Origin: Hyperoplus lanceolatus
Taxonomy: Eukaryota > Chordata > Actinopteri > Uranoscopiformes > Ammodytidae
Assembly: GCA_026929865.2 (NCBI GenBank)
Contig: CM049397.1
Span: 6,231,001-6,295,000, forward strand
DNA: 64,000 bases
Direction of reading: 5' to 3'
Below the pieces are notes generated by a model, which had not been told where the DNA came from, did not search any database, and was given only the letters and a program-made list of their open reading frames with translations. How positions within the stretch are numbered: position 1 is the stretch's first letter; each line of letters opens with the position of its first letter. The translations under genes were made by a program, and so were the position numbers. This document shows positions 12,017 to 26,622 of this stretch, in pieces.

Positions 12017-12126
12017 CAGACAAGACAATAGAGGAGTAGAATGGGAGCCTCCCTCCTGTGAAGCCAGCTGGGCCTGCAACAACGCCCCATTCAGCATCAG
12101 GGGGTGTTACACTGAAAGCCGTGACC
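12017..12126. repeat. Direct repeat flanking duplicated block B, left
   Basis: About 110 bp from CAGACAAGACAATAGAGG to CCGTGACC, repeated at 12888-12999 on the far side of the inserted block with few differences. This looks like a long target-site duplication. Confidence 0.85.
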
Positions 12127-12887
12127 TAACCTAGTCACAGAGGCTGCTACAGGATTATTTAAAGATTGTTTTAAATGGTCTGGTGCCTTCTTATTCATCA
12201 ATGCATTTACTCAAACTCCAGTCAAAGCACTTAAGTCATCCAATCAAATGGTCCTGGATGTTCCCACCAGAAATAGAGGTGGCCAAGCCTTTGCAGTGAT
12301 TACCCCAAATTTGTATTTGTTGGCTTCCAGTGTTGTTTGTCTTGTATATTTGTTTATGTATTTTATCCATTTTGTTTTGAGCTGTAAAGCACTTTGGTCT
12401 TTTTTGGTGGTTTTTAAATGTGCTAAATAAATACATTTAAACTTGAACTAACCTAGATCCCAATGGGTAACCCAGAATGAGCAGTACATCATCATCATCA
12501 TCATCATCAACAACAACCTTTATTTAAACAGGCAAAAATTGCTAAGAAACAATGTCTTATTTAAGCAATGGCCTGGTAGGAGGTGAATGACCTCCTGGGG
12601 GGAAAGGGGAGAGGGAGAGACCAACATGCTGCCATTATCTCCAGATGAACAGTCAAATGAGCAAAACCCTACACTAACAACAATACTATGCAGCATTTTC
12701 AAAAAGGAGTATAAGGGAGATATTTACAGGCTACGTCTTGGTGTCTGTCTCCTCCTACTATAGATGAAAGGGAAGAACCCGGCTCCTGTATATAAAGACT
12801 GGCTCCAGGGAAGAAGAAGGAACCATACCTTTACCTGACATCCCTCTGGGCCTTAGGAAAACACAACTGAAGCAGGACTAGGTTAGT
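12127..12887 (+). repeat. Duplicated block B: orphan copy of the CAP-gene promoter and first exon
   Basis: Copy of 4394-5182. It keeps the TATA box (12789-12797), the LINE-like tail, a shortened ATC/AAC tract (about 12488-12516) and the noncoding first exon up to GAAGCAGG. After that, homology to the CAP gene stops, so the donor gtatga is replaced by actagg. The block opens with TAACCTAGTC and closes with GACTAGGTTA, a short terminal inverted repeat that copy A shows only at its left end. No CAP coding exon follows. It could act as a stray promoter; whether it does is unknown. Confidence 0.82.
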
Positions 12888-12999
12888 CAGACAAAACAAT
12901 AGAGGGTAGAGAATGGGAGCCTCCCTCCTGTGAAGCCAGCTGGGCCTGCAGCAACGCCCCATTCAGCATCAGGGGGGTGTTACACTGAAAACCGTGACC
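12888..12999. repeat. Direct repeat flanking duplicated block B, right
   Basis: Second member of the 110-bp pair: CAGACAAAACAATAGAGG to CCGTGACC. Beyond it the sequence (GATCAGATTGTG) is unrelated to that beyond the left copy. Confidence 0.85.
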
Positions 13000-13067
13000 G
13001 ATCAGATTGTGTGACAATAGAGGACACTGTTCTTATTCATAGACTGATTTCAATAGACAGTATAATC

Positions 13068-13371
13068 AACCCAGTCTCACAGTGAAATGGTTAATAACGA
13101 CGATGGTCCACAGCTCATAACGTAGTACTTTGACAAAAACAGCCCTGCAATTATGAGATTATTAGGCTACGTTTCTTAACAATTTAAATGATTGTGCTGT
13201 GGCCCAAGCCCAACATATAGCCTTATACACATTTCACTGTAAGACTGGTTGGTTAATCACATAAAAAACTTGACAATCTTGGATTTCAGTGCCAATTTTG
13301 TGGAACTACTATACGTTTTGTGCTGGGGATCAACGTTTTAACCTAGCCATATTTCACTATGAGACTGGGTT
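13068..13371. mobile_element. Fold-back MITE-like element
   Basis: AACCCAGTCTCACAGTGAAA at the left is matched in reverse complement by TTTCACTATGAGACTGGGTT at the right, giving terminal inverted repeats of about 24 bp around roughly 300 bp of AT-rich DNA without an ORF. The superfamily is not clear. Confidence 0.65.
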
Positions 13372-13960
13372 AGGGTCACAGTTTTCAGTGTAACATGGGC
13401 ACTGTTTGGCAGATCCATGCGGGATGGGGGGCTTCCCCTGGAGCCCCCTGACCATGGGGCTCGGTCATGGGCTCGGTCAGTATGCTGTGGGGCTGTGGCT
13501 CTGCATAGCTCACTCATGACTGTCTGGCTGTATTAGCATCAAATAGACTTCCTGACTCAACTCTCTAGGGAGCATGCTAAACAGGCACAGCACTCTTAAA
13601 GGCACACAACACATAGTAAATGCTAGGGAGGGAAATCAATGCAGAGATGCCTTTCTCCCTCTGCATTATTCAGGCCAAGTATGTGTGTGTATGGCTTATC
13701 TGGCCTTCATCTACATTTCCTGTCGATGGGAGGCTCTCTTTTATTGTCAATACATTTGCTAACAGAATTGTAGGTTGTAATACATTCATTTGTATTACCG
13801 ATATCAGCATAAGCTGGTAATTTTACAACCAAAATACCCATAATAGTGCAAATACTCAACACTGCCATTGGGTTGTCCTAAGAAGGAATGGAGAAATGCA
13901 TAACTACATGTTTAACGAGCCTACTGTATATGGATGGATGGGATGGATTTATATGGATGT

Positions 13961-14100
<140 letters not shown>

Positions 14101-15494
14101 GGTTTATTTAGTTTAAGCTTTTGATTAAGATTGCTCCTCAGCTATAGCTTAGAAAGTCTGCTTTGTCCAATTTTTCCAATCTAAATATGTTTGCAATGCA
14201 TTGGTTTTGGTAATAGTGTAAGGTTGCATGTAGGTCGACATGCTGTTTCAGAAACAGTATAACTATCAGTGGCCTAAATCCAGATACCGGTAATGAGCTT
14301 CAATCATATGGCTACATCTCTGTAGCAAGTCTATTCATTCTGATGCTTCCCCCTGCGGAGCCAGCCATTGTGTCTCGTACAAAGCCATGCAGCTGAGGAG
14401 GGCGTCGCCCACAGTCACACAGAAACGCTGCAGTTTTGTCCTGACACACTTTGAACGCATCCTAATGTGTGTGTCTGTAGCCTGAAAGAGCATTGGGTTT
14501 GCGGCAAAATCGTGAGACTGAAGCTGAATACTGCTGCAGCGGGGAGCCGGTAACCTGATATGAGAGTGAATCAGTGCTTCTCTATCGCAGACATACTGTA
14601 CATGAGCACAGCTGTTCCTGTCTGACACCTGTCCAACCATTCCCCACACAATATCTATATAACAGTCTCACACTGGAAGACCCCTGCCTCGCTCAGCTGT
14701 TGCATATTGTCCCTAAAAACTGTTTGTCTGTGTGGATTGGTTGAACTATTACTAAGCAGTTCATGTTCTTGATATGATATTTCAATTGAAAAAATCAACT
14801 TGGCTCCATTTGTTGCAGTGTATGCATTGTTGTCATTTGGTTAAGCTCGAGGTAACATTCCTTCCCCTTTATTTGAATGCATTTTGCCATAGGCTACTCC
14901 TGTTTGCATTTTCTCATTACTTACTGAGTTGCATTTTGGAAATACACCAGCAGCTTCCCTTGGAGCTACTCAACATCCTTACATTCAATTATTTCCAAAT
15001 ACTATATGTTATATTCTTTATATCAGATCTCCGCCCTGTTAGCCAATGAGAGTATTTTCTATCAGATTTGTAGACATATTTTATTTTTTATCAAATCACG
15101 TAACTGGCTAATCTTATTATATAACATAACCTAGGAGCAGGACTGTTATGGGTGTGTCTCTCCAAGGCAGCAGCATCTGTTTCCTTCTTGTAATATTGAT
15201 CTAGCTAGCTCGCTGGAGGCTGAGTGCAGAATGCTGCAGTGTCCTGACAGCTGCTGAGTCATTGCAAGCAGCACCGCTCTTTTACAGGGCGTCACACATA
15301 GACACACTGTGTGACGCTGGACGCTGAACACACAGTGGAAGATGCTAAATCATTATAGCTAGCCTACCGTTCTCATGAAAGACATTAAAAAGCAAAAATC
15401 TCCTCCCAGTGCGCTGAAAGGTTTTTTTAAGCATTATTACGCTCCAGCTGACCCCCCTCTGTCTGTCCCCACAAACCACTCAACGCACACACAT

Positions 15495-15588
<94 letters not shown>

Positions 15589-18300
15589 ACACAGAGACAC
15601 ACCCAAAGAAAGAGATCAATGAATTATTGATCAGCACAAAAGGCAACAGACTGGGGAGGAACAAAACTGATGGCGATCAAAGAAAGTCCTATACCCACAA
15701 AAGCCAGAGAATGTTTGTGACAAAACAATGTCTAACTCTGTGTTATAACTGGGATATGTTCACATGTTTCCCTGCATATTCAAGCTAAATAGGCCATGTC
15801 TGCAGGGCTCTCACCAGGGTTTATACATTTAACTTTTTACTACCATTGTTACTTTAATTTCATGATGCTAGCATGCCCACAATGACAATACAACATTTGA
15901 GAAAGTATGATGTTTCGAATCACGAGTACATCTGGCTAATGCGATATATTATGGTTTTTCAGGAATTCTGTCCTAAACCAAACTGGACCTAATTGTTTAC
16001 TTGATGATGGCACTATGGATGAAGTGCTGAGGGATCACAAGTGATTACAATTCATACTGAGGGGAACGTGGATATGTGTATCCACTATTCAGCCAGCACA
16101 CTGACATCCTGAGAGCCAAGCTACTAGCAAGCCCGGTAAAATAAAATGTCAGAATCAGCATCAAAGGGCCAAAATGAGTGTAATATGTGTGTAACAGCAG
16201 AAGTTAAACCACTCAACTTGTTGTCAAGACCTCACATTTCCATAGGCCTAAATATCACCCAGGACATAACGCACATTATCTTTTCATGCTTTTGGTTACA
16301 TTTACAGTGAAAAATAAATCTTGAGGCTACAGCTTATAATTTAAACAGTAGCCCTATTGTGTTTCAAACACTTTTGGGGTCAGATCCATAGAGAAATGCC
16401 CGTAGTTAGAAATGAGATACCATCACATCCACTTTTTTTAAACCTTTTATTTATACTCGAGAGATCATTGAAGGGTGACCCTCATTTCCAATAACGCCGG
16501 GTCAACCAGAAAACTCAGTCCACACCGGAAGTCATTTAAACTGTGACAAGCAATGTAAAACAGGTGATAATATAAATATTCGGTGGATATAAAATAGCCC
16601 AAGTGCTATAAGCTAACATAAATGTTGGGGAATTTCCCTTTCAGTCCAGCTGCTGTAGGCTAGCCTTTGTTTTAGGCCCTTGCCATTCTATGCAATATTC
16701 AGAACCACCATATATCTCTCTCTGCTATAAAGGCCTATTATGATTATGAAACATTAGCTCATGCAGGGATCTAACCTTTCACTTCCCTGTTGCGGAATTC
16801 TTTTGCTCCACAGTTCAAAGTCAGCAGATTACTGATTACGGTCAACTATACACATTTTTGCTTCATAATTTCCTTAAAAAAACAAAGGCCAGTTTGGAGA
16901 TGGTAATGGCACTCCAAGCTAAGGTGTTCATATTTGCATGACTCATCACTTCTGTGACATACTGTAGCCGTATAGAGCAAAAAGAGGCCTTTGTGTGTGT
17001 CAGACAATGCACACACAGTAGAAACAAGGAGAATGACCTACATAATATGATAAGCATAGCAGGGGTGTTCTTGTAGTGAAAAAAAGAAGAAAAAAAAGCC
17101 CACGCCCAGGCAGAGGGAATATGAATTCATGCTAACAATGTATAGATTTAATGAAACACACTCAATCTATTCATGAACCCCCTGAAAGCCTTAACTACTC
17201 TGCACAAGGACTAATCCACATAAAAATGTATGTTATGCATTGATCAGCTATACTGCTCTATCAGCTGGGCAGGTCCATGGAAAGCTTTTTAGGCCTATGA
17301 ACTATGCACACACAAGTCCACATCACCCAGTGGGAAAACCTAATCGTTATGGCGACAACCACCTGGGAGTGTTCTCCCTCCTTCTCAGTTGTTCGAGGCA
17401 TGGCGTCCGGTGGCAACTGTATCCACAAGAGCATTGGCATCACACACACATTCTCACCTGGCATTTAGATGAAGTAATATAATAAAGCCCATCTGCCTGT
17501 ATTCCAAAACTCATCTAGCCTACGGCATATAACATATGAAAACACATGTAGGCTATATGGCTTACAGATTTTATTTTTTTCCGGACATTTCTGAGCATGC
17601 CTGTGTATATTTTTAATGTTTGAACCTTCCATTGTATCCTCGAAAGCAGCCATGAATCTGCATGCTCTGTTGAAGATTGATACAAGCTGAGTAGGCCTAT
17701 ACATTTAGACTTCATGAAAATCACAGGTTTTGTGTAGGCCAAGGCCTATGGCTTATTTCGGATTCTGTATCAGTCCATTGGGCCTACTAGCCTACATCTC
17801 AGGACACTTTTCTGATGGCATCATAATGTTAAAGCCTCAGTATACTGTTTACTGTTTTCACACCTAAAATGTTAATGTTTTTCAGTATAACTATTTTTTA
17901 TTTACTTTGACATAACACCACACAAACGTTGTTCATTAGACTTTCTGTAATGAGATGTTATGGCGTTGTAGTTTAAATCATACAACTTGAAGGCTTAGAA
18001 AGCAGCTTTTCATTCTAAACTGTACAGTTCACCACATACTGAAGGGGGACTATTAAGTGAAATTACAGGCTGTTGTGCTTAGCTGGAAAGAAAAGCTGTA
18101 GACTCCTTGGCCTCAGAGGCACATGACTGAAAATCACATTGTTGTAGCCACACCAGTGACACGTCCTGATCTCTTGCGACCGTTTCCGCTAGCTAAATTC
18201 TGCTAAACTGGACCATTGTATTCTGTTAGTCCGCCACGTGGACTGTGCTAACAGTTTATTGATGTATTCATTGAAATTATTATTTGTTCTCCTTTCGAAG
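14101..18300. other. Intergenic stretch with a CA tract and repeat scraps
   Basis: No gene is supported. Contents seen: a (CA)n tract at about 15497-15582; an inverted repeat GCGTCACACA ... TGTGTGACGC at about 15289-15318; and, near 16434-16540, a dispersed repeat (CCTTTTATTTATACTCGAGAG ... GGGTGACCCTCATTT) related to the one at 39830. Open frames here are short or driven by the CA tract. Confidence 0.6.
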
Positions 18301-18486
18301 ACGAATTAAAACCTAGAAGCTTGTGGTATATGACAGACGCCCGGGTGCGGCTGTGAAATGCAGAATACAGTAGTCAGTCTCGCATTTCTAGTCGGCCGTC
18401 ATGAGGGAAATAGGCCAACGTCTACAGATTAGACGGTCACATATTTCCATTTCAGATGAATGTATGTGACTGCCATACGGATTCGA

Positions 18487-18612
18487 CCAATGGCCGAAAA
18501 GAATTCGAACATGTGATTGGTTTAAATTTGTGTCTGTAAAGCAAGTGTATGCGAATGAGCCAATAGACATTCGAGCTGAGGAGTAAGAGGCGGGACCACT
18601 TGCACTATAAAT
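18487..18612 (+). promoter_or_regulatory. Promoter of the beta-tubulin gene
   Basis: Three CCAAT boxes (CCAAT at 18487-18491, inverted ATTGG at 18516-18520, CCAAT at 18560-18564) spaced about 30-45 bp apart precede a TATAAAT at 18606-18612. The ATG is about 86 bases further on. Clustered CCAAT boxes plus TATA suit a strongly, broadly expressed gene (NF-Y type control); this is inferred from sequence only. Confidence 0.7.
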
Positions 18613-18697
18613 CTGACAGTTTAGCCGTTGCTCACGCACATACAGTAAAGCTGAGTCGTTCGACGTAAGGTATAGTCTACCTCCAGAAATAAGAAAA

Positions 18698-21054
<2,357 letters not shown>

Positions 21055-21153
21055 ACGTATCATTCTTAACAAATTCTGCTGTCCAGTCTTTGCATTGAAA
21101 CGTAACGTTCCAAGTCTTTTCCAGTTTTCAGTGTTCTGTCTGCTGTTAATGTT

Positions 21154-21159
21154 AATAAA
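21154..21159 (+). promoter_or_regulatory. Polyadenylation signal of the beta-tubulin gene
   Basis: AATAAA lies 100 bases after the stop codon, giving a short 3' untranslated region. The roughly 900 bases from here to the oppositely oriented Bcl-2 family gene show no other gene. Confidence 0.8.
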
Positions 21160-22093
21160 ATTTCTTCTGCATATTTGATTATGGCTCTGGTTTTAATGAG
21201 TTAAGAGTGTATTGTGCAAAGAGGAGTTGAGGTTTTTGATTAAATGCATTGCACTGTATATAAAGTGATGCTGCATTACATCAGAATTTCTGTCAAATGA
21301 ATAAACTGCTACAATGAAACCCTTTACAGTTTAATGCACGGTCTTAAAAAATTTGTAAAACGCTGTCAAAGGGGATAAGAAACATGCCCGATACAGTGAT
21401 GGCTACATTGATCTACTGTATCTGACAGATAAAAGCAGATTAAAGCAACAATCTAATTTCATATTGTGCAGTGTTGGTTTACAGCTTTAGCCATTTGATC
21501 AAATGAATGATATGAATACTCATTACATCTGTAATATAGTCTTGTTACACCACAGGATTGTACAACTTATCACCAAAACAAACATTTTGCTGATGTGTTT
21601 TAGTGGTTTACTGACAGAGTAAAAAAAAAAAAAACTGAAATACCTTTACACAAACATGTCTGTGTGGCGGCCTCTTATATCGGGTCCATGGTTTTCTATG
21701 GTTGGATGACGTGACGTGGCTTTTTTTGTGTCCAAGCGTCAAATACATATTTAAAAAAAAAAAGATTATGTGGTTCACACCATGTTGCTTTAGGTAGACA
21801 CACTGAACATTAATGTTATAGGCCTACATCACTCACATTTCCACAGTTTTGAATCAAACTAGAAGAAGCTCATAAGTGTGACTGTCCCAACCACATTTCA
21901 CGCATTTTAAACTTGAATAACACTAAGAAAAACTAATGCAAATCTTCTCAAAAAGGTACAATATTTTGAATTAGCTATGATTAAACAGATTTTTGGTCTG
22001 AAAATGTATGAAACCTCATATGGTGTGACCCTAAATCATATGGTGTGATGCTAAATCATATTTCTGCTTGTGGTCACTAGGTGGCAGTATTGG

Positions 22094-24198
22094 CTAAGTT
22101 ATTCTTTTCCACACAAAGTAGACGAGGATGCTTATGGCCAATGCCAGCAATGTCCAACGGCACACTTTCTTCACCTGGCCTTCCAGGCCCTGCTTCTCTC
22201 CAAAGCGTAACACAAACCCACTCTGTAAGAAAACAAATAAGAGGAAAGTTTCAAATAAAATTATACATATTGTATTGGATGTCCTGTGCTACTGGTATTG
22301 GTAAGCCATTAAATCCCCTTTTAGCAGTATTCCTTCATTTAAATCATGTAGGTCTAGTAAAGAAAAAAACAGTAGGCTATTTAATGGAGTATAGTAGCTG
22401 GTGGGATTGTCCATTTTAAAAATTAATATTATCAAAATTGTCACTAGAAAATGATTTTTTGACGGGCGAGTTATCAATTCATTGACTAATGTTTCATCTG
22501 GGCTGTGTAGGCTTACATTGGGTAATACAGGCTTACAGTATTTTGAAAACTCTCCGTATGTTTCCTGTGCCAAAGTCATAGGCTATTTGATGAAGTAATT
22601 CTAACTTAAATCATCAGATAAATGTAGTGGAGAAAAAGTAGAATATGTCCCACTGACTTGTAGTGGAGTAGTAGGCTATACACAGTAAAGTAGCATGAAA
22701 AAAAATACTCAGGTCGAATTATAAATTTTTTTTTTTACTAAGGTACAGTATTTGAGTAAATGTACACTTTACTTTACAAAAGTCACACATGTTTTGATTG
22801 CCCTTTAGTAGGATAAAATACTGGAGCGGTTTCGTAATGTGACACATAAGCACTTTTTGAATAGGAGATCGGTGGAGTATACACACACTTCACAAAGCTA
22901 TAAATTACAGAGGTTCCTGAAAAGCTACTGTTTGACTGTTTGGTTTAAAAAAATATTCTCGTAAGTTTGGTTCCAAGGGGCCTCAAAATAATTCTGTTTT
23001 GATTTATGGTGATACAATTATTCAGTTATGAGAAATACATGCAGAGTAAAGGTGTTCTGCAAACAAATCTCCCACCCCTGAAACTGCATAGCACACATTT
23101 AAGTGGTAGGCTATTAATAATGTATTAAACAAGCCCCAACCACAACGAGTTCTACCAGCATCCAATGTGGAAGTGACACAAATTGCAGTTCACCTAGTGG
23201 CCACTAAGGGCAGGTTTTAAAACAGAGAAATTTCTCATTGACTCCCATGTTAAATGCCGTTTTCACAGCATTATTAAACCTATTTAAGGCCTGGTACAAA
23301 AAAAATATTTAGTCTGTATGTTTACATGACAACACTGATGGTGACTTTTTTTCTACAATGCTAGTTTTTATTCTATTGGAGGTTAAAATGTATGAATAAT
23401 TAGGGGCCAGGCCTCTTGAGATGGGCGTATCTCCCTCCCCCCGACGTCACATCAATGCCCTATTTCGGTAAGAGGAAATGAGGCGAGTAAAAATCGGACA
23501 AAATGGCGACGCGCATATAGGCCAGGACGATTGGATGCAGTTGAAATAACTGAGGTCAGCCAGGATGCTACATCCATTTTATATACGATCTATGGTATTA
23601 AAAAGTCTTCAATTTAACTTGGAAATCCCTGGGGGTACCCCGAGCCTAGGAGATTTGGCTTGTTTTGTCTTCTCTGTTGATGATATTCACCCGTGAACAC
23701 ACTTACCCATCCTCCCTTTTCTCGTAGGTCGGGGCAGATGACCCTCTCCACGTAGGCCCCCGCGCACTCCTTCAGCTGGGGCATGACCACCAGCAGACCC
23801 CTCTCGTGGCAGTGCAGAGCCATCTGTCCGGCCAGCACGTACACTGACAGCACGGCGCTCCAGGCCAGCTCCCTGCGCCGGCCCCCGGGGGCAGCGGCGG
23901 CAGGGGGGAAGAAGTGCTCGTCCAGGATGCTGAGGAGCGTGGGGCAGGCCGTGTGCTCCGTCACGTCCTGGAAGATGCGAGGCCAGCGCCGGAAGAAGAT
24001 GGGGAAGCGCGTGAGGAGCTCGTCTCCGGCGTGACGCAGGGCCGCGCAGCAGACAGTAGGGGCCGGACCCATGGTGCCGTCGGCCCCGCCTGTGGTCACA
24101 TACTCTATGTAGTCATGGGCCATCTGGAAAGCTTCTCTCACCAGCGGGTCAGGACTGTCCAGGCCCAGTCTGGCCTCTGGCAACTCCGACTGGCACAT
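22094..24198 (-). CDS. bcl2l16: Bcl-2 family protein with C-terminal anchor, probably Bcl-wav
   Basis: Two coding exons on the minus strand: 24198-23707 (164 codons) and 22222-22094 (42 residues plus stop), joined by a strong donor (TGG|gtaagt) and acceptor (tcttacag). The product is 206 residues. A BH3-like LRHAGDELLTRFP lies at about 54-66, a BH1-like ELAWSAVLSVYVLAGQMA at 110-127 and a BH2-like EKGGW/SGFV at 160-168 spanning the splice site. An anchor of about 19 hydrophobic residues ends WKRIT. A phase-0 intron after the BH2 tryptophan is typical of the Bcl-2 family. The sequence fits none of Bcl-2, Bcl-xL, Mcl-1, Bax or Bcl2l10 as I know them; Bok is nearest in the GGWV region. Bcl-wav, a mitochondrial protein linked in zebrafish to the calcium uniporter, is the best guess. 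An acceptor at 24207-24209 implies an upstream noncoding exon, possibly ending at the donor near 24784. Confidence 0.8.
22223..23706 (-). other. Intron of the Bcl-2 family gene, with a dispersed repeat
   Basis: The intron between the two coding exons carries, near 23150-23600, a repeat-like stretch (CACCTAGTGGCCACTAAGGG ... CTCATTGACTCCCATG) of a type seen widely in fish introns. No other gene is recognised. Confidence 0.5.
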
Positions 24199-25480
24199 TA
24201 AGTCGCCTGTAAATTGCCACTTCACAGATCACCAAGCTGTATTCTCTGTAGGCGACAGATGACATGCTCCATCAGCTTGGCCTGTATGTCATATCAGTCT
24301 GTGGTGGTGGGCTCTGTAAACCTGGTCCAAAATAGTACATGTCAATATATGATATCAAAGTTGGGTGCCTCAATAAGCTTTTACCAAAACCTGATATATG
24401 GTCATAATTATTTGAGAACTTAAAAGTTATGGGTGTGGCCATATCAAATGGTCTCCATGGCAACATTCCTTGTTTGGGCAGAGAACTGCCGTGATTGGTT
24501 CAAAATACTTATTGTGTAATAATAACCACAGCAGAGCCCGCCTTATCTAAACCGTATATCTGTAAAACTTATCAAACTTAAATGACAATATCTTGATTTG
24601 GATTGATACATATTCCTAAATCTTTTCAGATTCTTACTATCATGCAACAAACTCCCCAAATGACATTGTATGAAGGATTTTGGTTTACAGGGGCTTTAAA
24701 GTAAAATGTGAAAAATCACAGTAGGTTATAGAGAAGCAGGGAATACACATGCTTAATGCAGGAAATAAGGTTTAAAACTCACCTCCTCCTCAATAAGAAC
24801 ACAATCGGTATGACACACCACACCGATTAAAAAGAAACAACCAGCAGGTGAAAGAGTGTCAGGGTCCAGCACCGTTTGTCTGTTAAGTGTTTGTTGCAGG
24901 CAGACTGGGTCAGCCAGTCCCCTACCCGACTAAATATAGAGAGAGACCTAGTTGGAAACTGATACTGCTCTCCAACCTCACATGCACAATCATGACTGCC
25001 TTGACACACATACTATCAGGTCTCTCATGTGGCTATGTAAACAGCACAGAAGAATTACAGATGAAGCAGAAACAAATCTAAGAGGGGAATGTTAGGCAAA
25101 GTGACTTTTAAATTTAAATTAAATCCACATTTTTAATCTTATCCTGCATTTGTAAAACTAAAAAGGATAATTTTGCTGTCATGATATCAATATCTTATTC
25201 TCTTTAACAATTCAGTGGACTCACGTTTGATCAGGGAGTACATAAACAAAATGAAATGCAAATGTGGTCTTAATGGATCAGTTCACCTTAATGAAAACAA
25301 GAAGTATAATCATACAGATGGATGGCTTTGGTTTAACTTGTTTGTGATATATCTTTCCACCTCCATCATAATATAATGTAGCTCAGTGGAGTTACTTTTT
25401 GTCCTCATACCAAAGTAAAAAGATACTTCTCCCAGATTCCTAATTTCTCTTTTTTTTCACTTGAAAATGTCAGGCAGATT

Positions 25481-25600
25481 TAAAGGTGGAGTCAGCAAAA
25501 CTGGAGAACGCTTTTTGTCAAAAAAAAAACCCTTTTGTTTTAATTAGTATCTCCTCCTGATCCGTTATCTGTCAGTACTGTGTGTGCACTACAGCATAGG
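25481..25600. mobile_element. Dispersed repeat family R1, left half (interrupted)
   Basis: AGGTGGAGTCAGCAAAACTGGAGAACGC ... TTTTGTCAAA ... ATCTCCTCCTGATCCG matches stretches at 54585-54845 and 57529-57815 and continues at 26623 after an insertion. The flank 24800-25480 shows nothing recognisable. Confidence 0.65.
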
Positions 25601-25630
25601 TAGCCTGGTGCTACCAGACCATCGTACTTA

Positions 25631-26033
25631 GGTTGCGTTCCGTATCGCATACTATTTCTTTTTTCTATTCTACATACTACATCCGACGATAAAAATAATC
25701 TAGTTAGGATGAAGTAGGCATACTATTGGGACATACTTTTCTCTCTTATTTCATCATAACATTGCGCCTTGATCTTGCCTCTTGCTTTTATATCCGTTGC
25801 ATCCCTGTTTGTTTTCATATGGAGGCTTCGTCGATGTTACGTCACTTCATGTGCGCACTGGATTGTGGGTCAGAATCGCCCAAATAGGATGCACTTTTCA
25901 ACACTAACAATCTTGGCCACATGAAGTAGGACATCCGGGTACTTCTAACCATCCTAAATCTGGCCACAAGAATCGGGACATCCTAAATCTTTTTTCTACA
26001 TACTATAGAAAGTATGCGATTCGGAACGCAACC
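25631..26033. mobile_element. Nested Harbinger-like MITE with TTA target duplication
   Basis: Ends GGTTGCGTTCCGTATCGCAT and its imperfect inverse ATGCGATTCGGAACGCAACC, each flanked by TTA (25628-25630, 26034-26036). A three-base TWA duplication is the mark of PIF/Harbinger. There is no ORF in the 403 bp. It sits inside the 25601-26613 element. Confidence 0.75.
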
Positions 26034-26207
26034 TTAATTTCATTTGTACAGAAGGTCTGGAACTGCTGTAATTGGCAAACGTTCACTCACTTGGAGGCGG
26101 GTGTCTGTTGAAGTTTAAAATGATTGGATCTGCTCAGTGCCACTCTGGATTAGCCAACCAATAGCATAACGTTTGGTCGTGCCGTGTGTCATGAGCCGGC
26201 TTCTGAC

Positions 26208-26434
26208 GGTGCGTTCCTGTTGTACAGGGAACTCGGAAATTTCCGACTTCACTACATATAGTCTATGGATCTACCGGTACCTGGCAACGGTAACTAGCTA
26301 GAGCCTAACGTTTAGTTATTTGGATGAGAAAGGTTGCAGGCATCCATACTTTCCCGAGCAGATGCACTGAAACACAGACAGGTTGTAACTCGCAACTACC
26401 AAGTCGGAAATTTCTGAGTATAAGGAACGCAGCA
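26208..26434. mobile_element. Second nested fold-back element
   Basis: TGCGTTCCTGTTGTACAGGG ... AAATTTCCGACTT on the left is mirrored by AAGTCGGAAATTTCTGAG ... GGAACGCAGC on the right. It is a short inverted-repeat element without an ORF, also inside the 25601-26613 insertion. The target duplication is not clear. Confidence 0.6.
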
Positions 26435-26622
26435 TCCAACTGAAACTGGAGCGCGACTTCGACGTCATCGTTCTCAGCCACTCGCTCTGTTCACTGATTG
26501 GACAACCACAACTCTGGACAAGCAGAATCCCACTAATACGCCCCATCCCCAGACTGACTACTGAAGGGAAAATGAAATTTGGTCGGAAGTGGTGGGCGGG
26601 CGGAGCCAGGCTACAGCATAGG

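Larger units (their letters stand above)
25601..26613. mobile_element. Inserted element with TAGCCTGG ends and a 9-bp target duplication
   Basis: TAGCCTGG begins at 25601 and its reverse complement CCAGGCTA ends at 26613. CAGCATAGG occurs immediately outside both ends (25592-25600 and 26614-26622), a perfect 9-bp target duplication. It interrupts family R1 and itself carries at least two smaller insertions. There is no transposase ORF, so it is non-autonomous; an 8-9-bp duplication is compatible with hAT or Mutator types. Confidence 0.75.

Noticed and set aside
23614-24225. 203-codon frame taken as a single-exon Bcl-2 gene starting at 24225
   Set aside because: A strong donor at 23706 ends the exon after GGW, and a well-matched second exon supplies the anchor. 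The first nine codons overlap an acceptor, so the Met at 24198 is the better start.
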